Assembly (NCBI GenBank): GCA_015680685.1
Contig: MNCI01005810.1
Location: 870,660-928,453, forward strand
Origin: Gnetum montanum
Lineage: Eukaryota > Streptophyta > Gnetopsida > Gnetales > Gnetaceae
Length of the DNA: 57,794 nt
Direction: 5' to 3'
Made by a program: the position numbers and the translations under genes. Shown here piece by piece: positions 21,901 through 33,420 of this stretch; the first letter of the stretch is position 1; every line of letters begins with the position of its first letter. A model generated the notes under the pieces. That model was not told the DNA's origin and made no database searches. It worked only from the letters and a program-made list of their open reading frames with translations.

Positions 21901-22488
21901 TGCTCAATCTGCCATTTTCTGATGAGAAGCTCTGCTAAGGGCTTGAAGTTGAACAAGGCAACTAGTTTTGGAGGCCAAAGTGCTTGCTAGGTGCAATTGG
22001 GATCACTTGGTAAGCTGGGCCTTTCTGTTTTACCTTTGCTACGTTGTGCTATGCTGTGTAGTGTAGCACTTTTTTCTGCAACAGTTTGGTTGCCTGAGCA
22101 ACTGTCTTTCGAGGCCTGCTACGCCACATAGCGTAGTGTAGTGTAGCAAACTCCTCCACAAGAAAACTTTTCGAATTGTTTTGTGCATTCTGAGCACCGC
22201 CAACAACTCTCAACATCCTACCAAACCGTCATGAGGCTACACTTGTGGAAATGTTTGCCTCATTTTCAAGACCCTGGTGACCCTTGTGAAGTAAGAGTGC
22301 CTTAAAAGTTTAGGGTGTTTCACATACCACACCCCAATTGCATCTAGCAAAGTCCTTGTTCGATCAACAATACCATTTAGAGCACCTTGTCTCTGCCTCT
22401 AACAGGCCCTCACATGGACACAGGGTTAGGCTATGCACCCATTGACCCCTCGATGTTCCAGCTACCAACATTTTTGGTCATCACACCA
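18962..22488 (+). repeat. Right LTR of Tat-like element, split by a solo LTR
   Basis: Two pieces, 18962-20601 and 22325-22488, together about 1.8 kb and homologous to 10941-12995. Starts TGAAACACC after the polypurine tract and ends CATCACACCA. TATA box at 19981-19988. The U3 hairpin array runs about 19055-19930. The interruption is the minus-strand LTR at 20602-22324. Confidence 0.78.
20602..22324 (-). repeat. Solo LTR of a related Tat-like family
   Basis: On the minus strand it begins TGTGAAACACC and ends GGTCGCTA (probably CA mutated to TA). The TATA box is CTATAAATAC at 21231-21240. Flanks CACTA and TACCA differ by two transitions from one another, and the uninterrupted left LTR has ATACCA there, so this is a real insertion with a 5 bp duplication. 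Its beginning and its final 150 bp (AAGTCCCTGT, TTCAGGGCACCC, GGGGTTAGG) are homologous to the host LTR. Its U3 contains arrays of GCTACGCTATGTAGCGTAGC-type palindromes (about 21410-21700, 21825-21890, 22035-22145). No internal sequence. Confidence 0.8.
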
Positions 22489-24339
22489 ACATATGAGAGC
22501 TAGAAAGTTAAAAATGCTACCAAGTTTGGCACCAAAAGTCAAAAACACTAGTGGCTCCTACACTACACTTTTGGATCATGAAAATGGCCCAAATACACTA
22601 TGTAACCATCCAAAAAGCACATGGAAATCTAATCGATACAACAACAGCAAAGTAGCAGCCTATTTAAGCTAGATCAAACATTCTTTTCTAGTTCCTTCTG
22701 GCAAATATTTTTTGGGTGCATCCTTTGGCAAAGCAATTTTTGAGTATAATAGAGATCTTTTCGACATACAAAGAAGACCTATTTTCTTTTAATGAAAACA
22801 GTAGACAATGTTGCATATTTTAGTAGCCTTTTACAACCTATGAAACATAGATTTCTAAGTAAAAAATGAACCTAGAACAATATTGATTATAGTGCAGATC
22901 AACTAGACAAACTAGTGTAGTTAAGTGCAAAACACAACCTACCTCCTACACAGGATCTCACAAGATATCTGTTGGCACATTTTGGCCATTTCATGGAACA
23001 GATATATGAGATGATTAAAACCTTCAAAATATTTCAATAGAACTATTGAAATGGCAAGATGTAGGTTTCAAAGGTATTGATTCCTGTCACTCGCTAAAAA
23101 AGATTCGATGAGATGGGCTGCATGTATTCTCCCTAATTTTAATTCTTCAGATTATCAATTGGACTAATACTTAGCATGGGAAACAAGCATATGATTTTTC
23201 TTCTCAAAATTCACTAGGCTGGAACTTTTACGTGGCTCAAGTTTGTAGAATTCTTTGATCATTACTTATCCCTACTGAATATGTTCACCTTCTTCCAGCC
23301 CATCTCTGATGTGGATATTCCAAAGGTCTGTCTAACTCTTATTTGGAACATGCTATGAGGTAGATTAGGTATACTAGAGTATTATCCTCAAAGCAACATC
23401 ATTGGTTGTCTACATCATCAACTAAAGCATTCCTTGCATGGAGCCCTTAAGGAAGAAAGACAGTGAATAGAAGGTTACAAGAGATAATGTGCCAATGGCG
23501 ACTGAATTGACAAGCAAGGAATATTTATTGTTAGAAATACTTTTAGGAATTGATCATTTGGATAGAGACTGATAAAAGAAAAATATCCTTATCGTTGATG
23601 TTTGAAAAGATTCATTGCAAGGAATATGAAACTTAAAAATCATTTGGGGATGATTTTGAAATAGCATGTCAAAATGTTTAGAGTTGTGAAAATTTGTGGA
23701 GTAATGAAACCACATATACTTTCCCTGCTCAAAGCTAACATTCCCAGCAGAGAATGCACACGTTAAAGAAACTAATAGCTGCGAAATTGTGGAGGGCATG
23801 GAGGTTTCTAGGTTTGAATTTTTACAGGGCAAAGTGGGGCTCGCTTACCGATCTAGCTTTGGTTGGACTCGTGGACACTATTTGTAGCGCCGTATGCATA
23901 CGCAGGTAAATCTGGTATTGCTACCAGCACCATCATTCGATCCGTGGGCCGTGCGGCTGCAACACGGACCTCCATTACCCTTTCTGCAATGACAGATTTG
24001 TGGAAGAATGCTTGGTGCCTGTTGTTGTTGCTGTGCACCAGTGGTAAAAAAATTGAAGGAGAAGCACGTGACTGAGGAAACTGTGGCACCCCTCCATTTA
24101 TAAGAACTAATTCGAATTGGATAATCATGGGCACTGTTGCGGCCAGAAAAATAGAAGGTAGCACCGACCACATCGTCAGTATGGATGTGTGGCAAGGACT
24201 CGATAGCCAAATCACGGTTGCTTTCAGAAAAAAAACGCAGGAAGCCCTAGGCAAATTTGGGGCAAAAAAATTTCAAGTGGTTGAAACCCTAAATTGCGTT
24301 TGTCATTTGCTGTTGGAACCAAAGGAATTCTGGCCTGTT
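22489..24339. other. Unassigned lower-copy-looking DNA
   Basis: No ORF or repeat I can support. The base composition is AT-rich to about 23800 and then becomes GC-richer, with a codon-like texture, towards the KCS fragment. Confidence 0.45.
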
Positions 24340-25015
24340 CTTTCAGAGCTGCATGTTCAGCACATCATTTTTCCAAGGAAAATCTTCCTCCTCCGCTCTT
24401 CAGCAACCAAAAACACCACCGTCAACGCCAACTACGCAAGTGAAGATAGGAACTTGATGATAACCAACTGCCTCTTCCACGTTGCTGGAAACGTCGTTCT
24501 GCTCTCTAACCATGCCCACGAGGCTCATTGACCGTGAATGCGCCTACACCACATGGTGCGCACCACCTATGTCATCGTCGTACATGCCGAATTTCCAATC
24601 AACGTTCGAACATTTCTACATCCATCCCAGAGGACGAGCCGTGATCGATGCCGTGGGCAAGAATTTGCAATTGATGGATTACGATCTGGGGGCATCACGC
24701 ATAGCATTGCATCGGTTCAGGAACATGTCCACGGCTGGGATTTGATACAAGGCCACGTATTTGGACATGAAGAGCCACCTCTGTTGCAGTGATCGGTTGT
24801 GGCAGATCGTGCTCGGTTTTGCGTTCAATTGCAAATCCGCCATGTGGGAGATGCTGAGAGAAGTTAATCCATGGACTACGGCAAAAACAAAAAAATCTAA
24901 GCTGGGATTCACCGTGTTTTTAGCAGGAATTATTTTAGCAAAATTTCTAAATCAATATGTGGAGGTCCCATGGTTTATGTCAGAATTGTTATTGGATATA
25001 ACTGCCATGACATAG
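24340..25015 (+). pseudogene. 3-ketoacyl-CoA synthase (KCS) fragment, pseudogene
   Basis: KCS enzymes condense malonyl-CoA with long acyl-CoA in the ER to elongate very-long-chain fatty acids for waxes and suberin. Only the C-terminal half is left. In frame 1 (about 24400-24530) NANYASEDRNLMITNCLFHVAGNVVLLSN matches the N-W-Y-x-G-N-x-R-x-M-L-x-P-N-C-L-F segment. The frame then shifts and some 75-80 residues are missing. In frame 2, YMPNFQSTFEHFYIHPRGRA matches the block with the catalytic His, followed by KNLQL, ALHRFRN, a stop at 24745, and DRLWQIVLGFAFNCKSAMW. In the last block the catalytic Asn of K-C-N-S-A-x-W is Lys. A catalytic-Cys-like ACSA may lie near 24350 in another frame. Intron loss cannot be judged because many KCS genes are nearly intronless. 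Confidence 0.8.
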
Positions 25016-27113
25016 CGTTTCATTTTAATGCATTTTGCAAGTTCAAATCCTTCAACTCGTAGATGATTTGGACAGACAAAGGTTGATAGTAGGTAGGAAG
25101 CAAATCATGGGTCCCAAGCATAAGAAAGATGGACAAATATTACACACGTGCATATATATTTATATATTAACCCATCCATGTATGCAACAACTCCATGGTT
25201 ACTATCTCTATTACTATGATCTAAACAAAATATTTTATGATTAAAAAAGGAAAAGAAAGTTATGGGATATTTGTGTAACATCCTATATAAAGGGGACATT
25301 TAGCTATTATCCCTTTTATTCCTATGGAAGTTGTAACTTCCTATGATAGTTACAACTATGATATTTGTAACTAATTTTNAAAAGGCTTCAGGGGTAAGAA
25401 TAAATATAACACATTTGGGGACAACACACTTGGGAGCTCTCACTTGGAGACACACTTTGGCTCTTGGAAAAGCATTTGTAAAGAAGACATTGTGAAGGAT
25501 TGCTTAAAATGACTTGCTAAAGAAAAGATTTCAGCCTCTTTGTCATAGTCCTGTGAATTATGCTTATTATTTTTTATTTTCTCTAAATTGTTTAGCTAGT
25601 GGTTTAGATAGTATCATCCTTGGCAAGTAATTTTGGGATTTTTAGATTGCTCTTATTGTTCTTGTTACCCGATAGAAAATTTCTGTTAAAATTTTTCCAT
25701 AGAAGCGCTTGTGTTTAAAAGCCTTAAGAGCATTTTAGTAGTAAATTTTATTATTGTGCAATGTATAAGAACTGCTATTGAGATTTTTGTAAGAGAGCCT
25801 CTGCTTGTAGTCATGCCGTTGAATGATTTAATAGTCAAGAGGGTTCAAAAAATCTTTAGTATTTTGATGGGACCAGAATAGCTTCTTTTTATCTTTAAGG
25901 TGAATTTCCGTGGTATTTCAATCAAAAATTATCAAGTCTTTTAAAGGTTCTATTGAATGCAATTGTTGACATCCATTATCTAGCCAAAATGGAGTCTTGT
26001 ACATGATAGTTTACACAACAATTTTTTGGTAGCATAGTAGGATTATCTTGAAGAAATTGCTTATTTGAGCCTTGGAAGTTTCAACAATTCGTAGTTATTG
26101 AATTTGGGATAGCTTTATTGTGAAGTGTTTACTCGTATCATTTTACCTTGTTTAAATATTTGAGATCTTTACACAAATCTGCTTTCTTTTTCTCTTATGT
26201 CTAATTTCCATTGAATCTCGCTCTATTTCTAGTTTTCTTGTGGAACTTTTTCTTTCTCTGGGGAAAATTAGAAGTAGATTAGCAAAGTTGTGCTCAAATG
26301 TTTTTGCAAAACTTTATTTGTTACAAGTAGGTATTATAAGGACCGCATAGACTAGGCAATTAAACAAAATAGGAACTCTCAACAACTCACAGTACTTGGC
26401 AAAGTTGGCTGAATCTCTTTATGATAAGTCATTTGTAGTTTAAACACAACGCAATCATTTCATTTTTCATAACCGCACACCGCAACAGCACACACACATA
26501 CTCACATTAACTACTGAGTCTATTTGGAGGTATCTGGGCCTTTGTGTTGCCAGAGACCAGCAAGCACCTAAATCCTGTTCGAGGACACTCGTTGGCTATC
26601 ATGTCTCAAACGGTCACCAACAATATCTTTCTATATTCTCAAGCTTTTTTAAGGACCTTGATGTGTACTTCCTAAACCTCTATTAACACAATCTTTTGCA
26701 ATATTAAATATAAATTTTGCAGTTGTTTTATTTGCCATATTTTTTCATATTTCATACATTTCTCATTATGTTCTTAGGTCTAGTGTTATATCATCTTTTC
26801 ATACATTGCAGTTTGTTTTCATTTTATCTTACTCAGTAATAGAATTTTAAAGTCCTTAGGTAATCAACAAGACTACCTAAGGTACCCAAAATCCTTTCAA
26901 GACCTATGAATCTTGGGGTTAAAACTATTTCACATGGATTATCCATTTTCCAACACCAATTTTTTTCATCAGTATAAATGGGAAGACAATGATCACAAAT
27001 TTAACATCAACTTGATAGTATACTTACATTGCCCCTCTACAAATTACAATCTAGATGCACATGAAAACTTATGTATTGAATGGTTGAGTGTTGGAATATC
27101 CAACCACTCATCA
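25016..27113. other. Unassigned AT-rich DNA with a TATA-like promoter and one N
   Basis: CTATATAAAGGGG at about 25283-25295 looks like a core promoter. It is followed by a perfect 9 bp inverted repeat (AGTTGTAAC / GTTACAACT, about 25328-25356) and by text resembling an LTR R-U5, but I find no matching partner or ends. A single undetermined base is at 25379. No gene is recognised through 27113. Confidence 0.35.
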
Positions 27114-27962
27114 ATTACCTACCTCAACATCTTTTTTCTTAAGTAGAAAAAGAAAAACATTTAAAAAATATCATTCACAATGACAATTATGAAGATTATA
27201 ATGTGTAATTAGTTGAATTTAAATCTTCATGTTTACTTTTAATGTCATTTCATTTTCAGGCTATGAAGATTGATTTCAACGTAAAAAAACATCTATAAAA
27301 ATTACATAGTATAGAAATAGATTCTATATGCTTAATAAAATTGAGAATACTAATAGTTTGTTGGTTAGCTATTTGAAAAATTAATGCAATACTTTATAAC
27401 TTAACAAAACATGAAACTTTTGAATATTCTTTAGATTAGTCATCAAAATCTAGAGTCCACTTACAAATTATCAACATTACATTCTTTTGTGTAAATAACT
27501 GTACATTTAAGATGCATTGCACCATCAAAGCATTACCTACCTCAACATCTTTTTATTCTTAAGTAGAAAAAGGAAAACATTAAACAAATATCCTTCATAA
27601 TGAAAAGCATTGTAAGCATTATGAAGATTATAATGTGTAATTGGTTAAATCTAAGTCATCATGCTTTCTTTTAATGCCAATTCATTTTGGAATTATGATG
27701 ATTAATTTCAACTTTCAAAAAATCTATGGGAATTACATGGTGCAGAAATAGATTTCTTGTGCTTAATGGGATTGAGAATATGAATGGTTTTTTGGGTAGT
27801 TATTTGAAAAATTAATGCAAGATTAAATAACTTGATAAAACATGGAACTTTATAATATTCTTTTGAATAGTCGTCAAAATTTGGAGTCCACTTAAAAATT
27901 ATCAACACTACATTCTTATATATAAATAACCCTACATCTAGGGTACATTACACCATCGAAGC
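27114..27962. repeat. Two-copy tandem duplication, period 418-431 bp
   Basis: Unit 1 27114-27531 and unit 2 27532-27962 both begin ATTACCTACCTCAACATC and both end near CACCATCRAAGC. A short third start (ATTATCTAGCTCAA) follows at 27963. By eye the units are roughly 80-85 percent identical, with small indels including an extra AAGCATTGTAAGC in unit 2. AT-rich with no coding potential. Confidence 0.85.
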
Positions 27963-28023
27963 ATTATCTAGCTCAATAAGCAAAAAAAAGTGAGATTATT
28001 AATTGATATGAGTGACTTAAATG

Positions 28024-28068
28024 TTTTCTTTTCTTTTCTTTTCTTTTCTTTTTTCTTTTTTTTTTTTT
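28024..28068. repeat. (TTTTC)n microsatellite and T-run
   Basis: Several TTTTC pentamers followed by a poly-T run, 60 bp beyond the tandem duplication. Confidence 0.9.
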
Positions 28069-29143
28069 GCATCACATCATTTAATTAATAGGCAAATCTT
28101 CGATTATGAGGTAGGTAATCCAAAACTTTAATGAACATATATCGTGATGTAAGATCACCATCTAATGACTTGTATACACTACCAATAAAAATAAAATCAT
28201 GCATCTTAGTTATAAAAACATCAATAGAAGAAGATGTTAGAAATTTATACTCGCCATCTTATAAATCTATTTTTGAAGAATTAATAAAAATGTTAGCATC
28301 TAGAAAAGAAGTTGGAATGAATTTAGAATCCCCTATGAGGGAAAGATAATTCTAGGAAATAAGGTGTTAGCCTAGATGTAAAACTCTTAATTTTGAATCC
28401 TCAAGTTATTAGTTTGGTTTTGGTAAGCAAAGTTATAAAGTTCTAATTTGACTATATATCTTGGGGGTAAAAGCCTTCAAAAGAAAATGGTAAAATTATT
28501 TCTATAAAGTGATTCCAATTTAGATACTTGTCCTTTCCTTTTAGAAATATCAAAAATTCCTTACAAGGTTTATCTTCAATTTTAGCCAACCCATGCAATT
28601 TTTAGTAACAGCACTTTTAGTTTCAAAAGCATCCCAACATTGTTTAGCATAATGATCTTTAGTCAATGTTTTTTAAGTTTCAAAAGCAAAGGGATTCTAT
28701 CTTCAAGAATTTTCATTTACTTTAAAAATTCTCCAAAATATTCTTCAACTTGATGCTTATGCTTAGCAAATTACTTTCCAAACAATCGAACATAATTTCT
28801 GACTCTATAAGTAGTTCGCTACCACTATTTAATCCAACCAATATCACTAGTAGGGTTTTTTATGCATTTCATAAAGACCATAAAATATTTTTACTATTGG
28901 TTCTTGTGAATATATTAGCATTCATATGAAAAGCTCATGCTTTTAAAAGGATGAAGAATTAATTTTAGAGTGAAAAATGCTAATAGTAAATGGTCTAACA
29001 AAGTAGCTTCTATATGCACTTATACTTTCCTTATAGGCTTCCAAAAAGAAACATTAGAGATGTAAAATTTATCAAGTGGATAATAAATTCTATTATTTCA
29101 TTGTTGATAATTACACCAAGCATAAGGTTTCTCATTTGAATGA
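28069..29143. other. Unassigned AT-rich DNA upstream of an Athila-like element
   Basis: A 72-codon open frame at 28131-28349 has no recognisable motif. The pentamer immediately before the LTR is AATGA (29139-29143); its partner cannot be identified. Confidence 0.4.
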
Positions 29144-30005
29144 TGATGAGATATGGTTTGTTGCATCAACTAGGCCCCATCGATGTAGTATGTTGCGTTG
29201 ACTAGGCCTCATCAACTAGGCCCCATCAATATAGTGTCTATTTTTACCTATAAATATGCATGCTCCCACCATGTATTAGAACTCTTTTGTCAATAGAGTT
29301 GTCAAACTCTTGCAATTTTATTTTGTAATCTTACAAAATAGTCAATGAGTGCTCACAGTGTGGATTTGAGTTAGTTGTACGGCATCTTATTCTAGTGGAA
29401 ATGTACCTAGACACATTTCATGAATGACAATAAGATCGAGATTGATTCTTATTCATTGTAGCACTTTGACTTAGATTAAATTTACTTTTAATGCAATTTA
29501 TATTCTAAGTACTTAGCTAATATTTATGTTTTCATGCATGTTAATAAATTGGTGGAATGAGCATGACCAGTTTCGACCGTAAACACGTATCACTTGGTAA
29601 TCCTAGTAGCATTATTGCTTGATTTGCCCAGTAGCATAGCACTTGGTAATCCCAATAGTGGATATGTGGGTTCAATACATGTATGGTAAGCTAGGAATGG
29701 ACACTCATTGCCCATAGGCTAGTTTAGACCTTACTTTCTATTGTTAATTAGTTTAAACAAATGATTTCTTTATTATCATTAGGAGTAACATAATGTTGAA
29801 ACAACATCAACAATCATATGTCTCACTCTAGACTAAACCATATGTGACAAAGCTACCACCAGTCCAAGTGGGAAGATAGTGAACTGTAATCAAGGCATAA
29901 CGATCTAGATGCCACAACTAGTCCCATCCACAAAATTCAACTGAATCATACGTGAACACTTGTGATTCATATGGTTGGACATAGGGGGTACCTCATCACT
30001 CATCA
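29144..30005 (+). repeat. 5-prime LTR, Athila-like
   Basis: TGATGAG ... CTCATCA ends. The TATA box at 29249-29256 leaves a U3 of 105 bp made of CATCAACTAGGCCCCATCGATG-like phrases, some with the 8 bp palindrome CATCGATG. R-U5 resembles the LTRs at 40483 and 57046 more than those at 46646 or 42209. Confidence 0.85.
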
Positions 30006-30006
30006 T

Positions 30007-30024
30007 TGGCATCGTTGCTGGGGA
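30007..30024 (+). other. Primer binding site, degenerate tRNA-Asp type
   Basis: TGGCATCGTTGCTGGGGA, one base inside the LTR, differs from the ideal complement of tRNA-Asp (TGGCGCCGTTGCCGGGGA) at three positions, all transitions. Confidence 0.85.
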
Positions 30025-30137
30025 TGGTGCTAGTTATCTAGAATAGTTATATCACAAATAATCACTATAAAACTATTAATGATTTATCTTTAGAAAACAT
30101 TAATATTTTAAAGTCACATACATTATCAGACAAAACC

Positions 30138-31140
30138 ATGTCTTCTTCATGGAGAACCAATACTACATTGCATGATGAGAACACTCGTAGAAGAAATGAT
30201 AGGATAAATACTAAAGAAAATTGGAGTGAACAACCTCAAACAAGTATTTTCTATGCTCATTTAGATCCTTATTACACTCAAAGACTACATTAAACTAGTG
30301 CAGAAAATCCTAGAGAAGATGGAGTAAGTCCTAGATCAAGGAGGGCTTCAAGGGTTATGACCTCCTCTAAACATAAACAAGATGAATCAAGGGACCATAG
30401 GAAGAACTATAGAAGCCATGGTGATTCTTCCAGCTCCTCATCTTCCTCTTCCTCTTCAACATCTAGTTCTAACAAAGATGAACATAGGTATAGAGGTAGA
30501 GCTTCACTACAGGATCAAGGCAAAGATAAAAATCGAACCCAAGGAAAAAATCAAAGACGTCACAATGAGCATAGACATGATCATCATAATCAAACGAATA
30601 AAAATAGAAATTTTCATCACAAAATGTCTGATGATGATGAACCCTTATTGGCCACTAAGAGCCTGATGCAAATCACAGAGGCGATTAAGATACCTCACAA
30701 GCATCGTAGGGACAATCGCTTTCCTAGGCTTGATATAAACAATATCCCTAAGATTGCGGGAGGCTACGATTTAGATCTACAACATCATCTACAAGCCTTC
30801 CATGATGCCTATGTCTCATACAACATTGAAAGTCGGTGGCAAAAGCTTAAGCTCTTTTCTAGGACACTAATCGATGAAGCAGAAAGTTCGTGTAGATCGT
30901 TGGAACCAAGTCTCATTCACCAGTGGTTCACAATGCTGGAACTTTTCAATGAAAAATACCAAACCTATGAAAGAGTGTCCAACCTAAGAAAACAAATCCA
31001 AGAGTGGAAACAAGAAAATCATGAACCCTTGGATGTGGCCTTGGATAGATACTATTCACTACTACATAGATGTCCTGGCCATGATTTCTCTAGGAAAGGC
31101 AACTTTTCTACATCATAGATGGGCCTCATAATGAAACTCT
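30138..31140 (+). pseudogene. Gag, first (upstream) copy in a chimeric duplication
   Basis: The start at ATG 30138 (MSSSWRTNTT) is the first after the primer site and in frame with the main open stretch from 30357; one stop (TAA) is at 30291. The N-terminus is basic and Ser/His/Lys-rich, including a poly-Ser run. The capsid region has RWQKLKLFSRTLIDEAE, FNEKYQTYERVSNLRKQ and CPGHDFS. This copy is closer to the gag-only elements (SRW/NRW-QKLKLF). After IIDGPHNETL (in a shifted frame) the text jumps back to an earlier gag position at 31141. Confidence 0.72.
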
Positions 31141-32680
31141 AATCTACAAACACATTTACAAGCTTTTCAAGATGCCTGTGCCTTAGAAAACATAGAAAAT
31201 AAGTGGCAGAAACTAAAGTTTTTCCCAAGGACGCTCATTAAAGTTAGTACCAGTCCTTAGAGCTGGAATTCATTTACTGATGGAGTACCATGTTCGAGCT
31301 ATTCAATGATAAATATCAAACATACTCTAGAGTGTCTAATTTAAGAAGGCAAATCCAAGGCTGGAAACAAGGAGCACATAAACCTTTGGATGCCACCATG
31401 GGCCAATATTATTCACTCTTACATGGATGCCTTGGCCATGGTTATTCTCAGAGGGAACAACTTCGCCACATCATAGATGGGCTCAGCGCAAAAACAAGAA
31501 GAATCCTTGGGGTGTATGCCGAAGGAAGTTTGTCTAAACTAAGAGCCCATCAGATCCAAAGGCTAATTGAGTACGTAGCAAAATAAAAAGGTGAGCTACG
31601 AAAAAGGGAAAGTGCTGAAGAGTATAATAGGGACCCATCCATTAGAAAATGAGAGGTTCAATTTTGTGATGAGGAGGAATCACCACTTGATGAAGAGGTG
31701 AATAGAAAGACCTTGCCTATTCCAAAATTTGTTTCTAACATTTCAACCAAGGTTGACAAGTTATGGAACTCTTTGGATGAAAATTTTCAAACCACTTTGA
31801 AGATTGCTGAAGAATCCAAAAGCAAAATAGTGATCGTAATCGCAAGAGGTGAAAAGAAGCTAAACATGCCTACCAAAGAGGTAAGGACAAATCTGCTGTA
31901 GTAGAGGAAGTTGTGGAGTCTAACTCTAATAATGAAACTAAATGTGACATTTTCCAATACAAACATCCAAAGTGATGTTGCCTTGTAGTGTTGCACTTAC
32001 AAGAGCCAAGGGTGTACACATTAAATCCTCGCCTAGCATGTAGGCAAGCTCCAAGATGATTGCCTTACCCTCAAGGCAGTCCAAGGTAGTTCCACCAACA
32101 ACAACTAGCTGACTACCCAAGTGAAACTCCTCCAAAACCTTATGAATAATACCAAGAGTGGTACCAACCACAATCATGGGAAATGCCACCACCAAGGCAA
32201 CAGTACCCTTATAGGCAACTAGATTCATACGAGTACTATGTTCAATAGTTCATCTCCTCTAGAAATTCTGCAAGTCATACATCATTCTAACATTACTATT
32301 ACCCTCTGAAGTACCACCAAACACATTCACTATCTAGTCAAGGGAAAAACCCATATCCATATTTTTATCATCCTCCACATCCCTCTACACCTACACCTCC
32401 ACCTTTAACCCAATTACCTCCTACCACAACAACAAAATGCTACAAGGCTTGTACACTCACAACCAATTTTTCAACCAAGTGGTCCAGATAATCGATCAAG
32501 GAAAATACCTTACTTTCAAACTAGAAATCCTCTTCAACCCTCACAATCTAGTCCAACTAATCATCTTGCATCTCCATCACCCTCATCCTCTACATCAAAT
32601 ACCTTCAAGTACCCTTCAAACCAAGTGCTACCTAGAATCTGCATTGTAATGCTAACTCATGCTATTTCTAACTGGATCAA
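31141..32680 (+). pseudogene. Gag, second copy, with nucleocapsid and proline-rich linker
   Basis: Restarts at NLQTHLQAFQDACALENIENKWQKLKFFPRTL, which matches the gag of the element at 46.6-56.5 kb rather than the copy just upstream. It continues FNDKYQTYSRVSNLRRQ, HIIDGLSAKTRRILGVYAEG, KVDKLWNSLD, and then, in a different frame from about 31856, a knuckle remnant CDIFQYKHPK (second Cys lost, stop in place of Gly-Cys context). The linker to about 32680 is Pro/Gln/Tyr-rich with many stops. Confidence 0.68.
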
Positions 32681-32699
32681 GGATAGCAATCTTCCTACA

Positions 32700-33420
32700 A
32701 AAAGGTCTAACCCAAGAAGTCCACTCATTTATCTACAAATTGCTAAATAAGAGCCATGCAAGGCTCTTCTTGACTCTAGTTTCAGAGTTAACCTCATCTC
32801 CCATGATATGTACAAAGCTTTGAACCTACCACCTCTTAATAAGAGCAACATTCGGTTAGAATTAGCAGATCAGTCGATTACTATCCCTTTGGGATTAGTA
32901 GAGGACATTGTAACCACAGTTTGTGGGTAGTCCTATCCTACTGATTTTTTGATAATCAAGGTGGACAACTGCAAAAGTGACTTCCTCATCATCATGAGAA
33001 GGGCTTGGTTAAGTAAGGTCAATGTGTGAATGGGTATAAGGGACCTATCTCTTGAAATATCTAAGGAAAATGAGCTAGGAAAGATTAAGAAGAAGCGTAT
33101 TCCATACATCGCATACAACGATAACAGGTGCAATTGCATGCAAAATATTTGATCCATCAAGAGCACATACACTATGACATGCAATCAATGTGTGCAAGAG
33201 ATCAATATTCAAAGGTGTCTATACATAGTAGCCACAAAGCAGGAGGGCACCCAGTGGTTGATAACTGATTTAGATAGCAACACAATATGCATGGAGCCAA
33301 CTGAGAGCCTAACATGTGCATATGTTGAAGGCATGGACAAAATTGAACAAGTTCATTCCCAAATCTCTGATGAATATGATAATATTGGGGAGAGTTGGAA
33401 ATCCCTAATCACTTCAAGCA
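32700..33420 (+). pseudogene. Aspartic protease region, Athila-like
   Basis: KALLDSSFRVNLISHDMYKALNLPP from about 32760 carries the retropepsin loop (family D-S-G, here D-S-S). It is followed by LELADQSITIPLGLVEDIV and DFLIIMRRAWL. A Cys/His-containing spacer (TCNQCVQEINIQRCLY, 33180-33230) precedes RT and is shared with 50640-50700. Stops at several Trp codons. Confidence 0.7.

Larger units (their letters stand above)
10941..22488 (+). mobile_element. Tat-like gag-protease LTR element without RT or integrase
   Basis: Left LTR 10941 to about 12995, internal region with a gag of Tat-lineage type and a retropepsin, long noncoding tandem repeats, a polypurine tract, and right LTR 18962-22488 (interrupted by another LTR). 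Reading 13396-18961 in all frames I find no RT, RNase H or integrase motif. It thus fits the class of non-autonomous gag-carrying elements. No convincing primer site follows the left LTR, and the sequences flanking the two LTRs (GCCAA and ACATA) do not form a target duplication, consistent with a rearranged left side. Confidence 0.75.

Noticed and set aside
23853-24254. Minus-strand 110-133 codon ORFs near the KCS fragment
   Set aside because: No recognisable motif, and they overlap each other in different frames opposite GC-richer former coding sequence; likely shadows.
24340-25015. Functional KCS gene
   Set aside because: The N-terminal half is absent, the frame shifts, an internal segment is lost, a stop interrupts it, and the catalytic Asn position is Lys.
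25283-26000. Complete solo LTR downstream of the KCS fragment
   Set aside because: A TATA box and LTR-like text are present, but I could not define TG/CA ends, a target duplication or a second copy.
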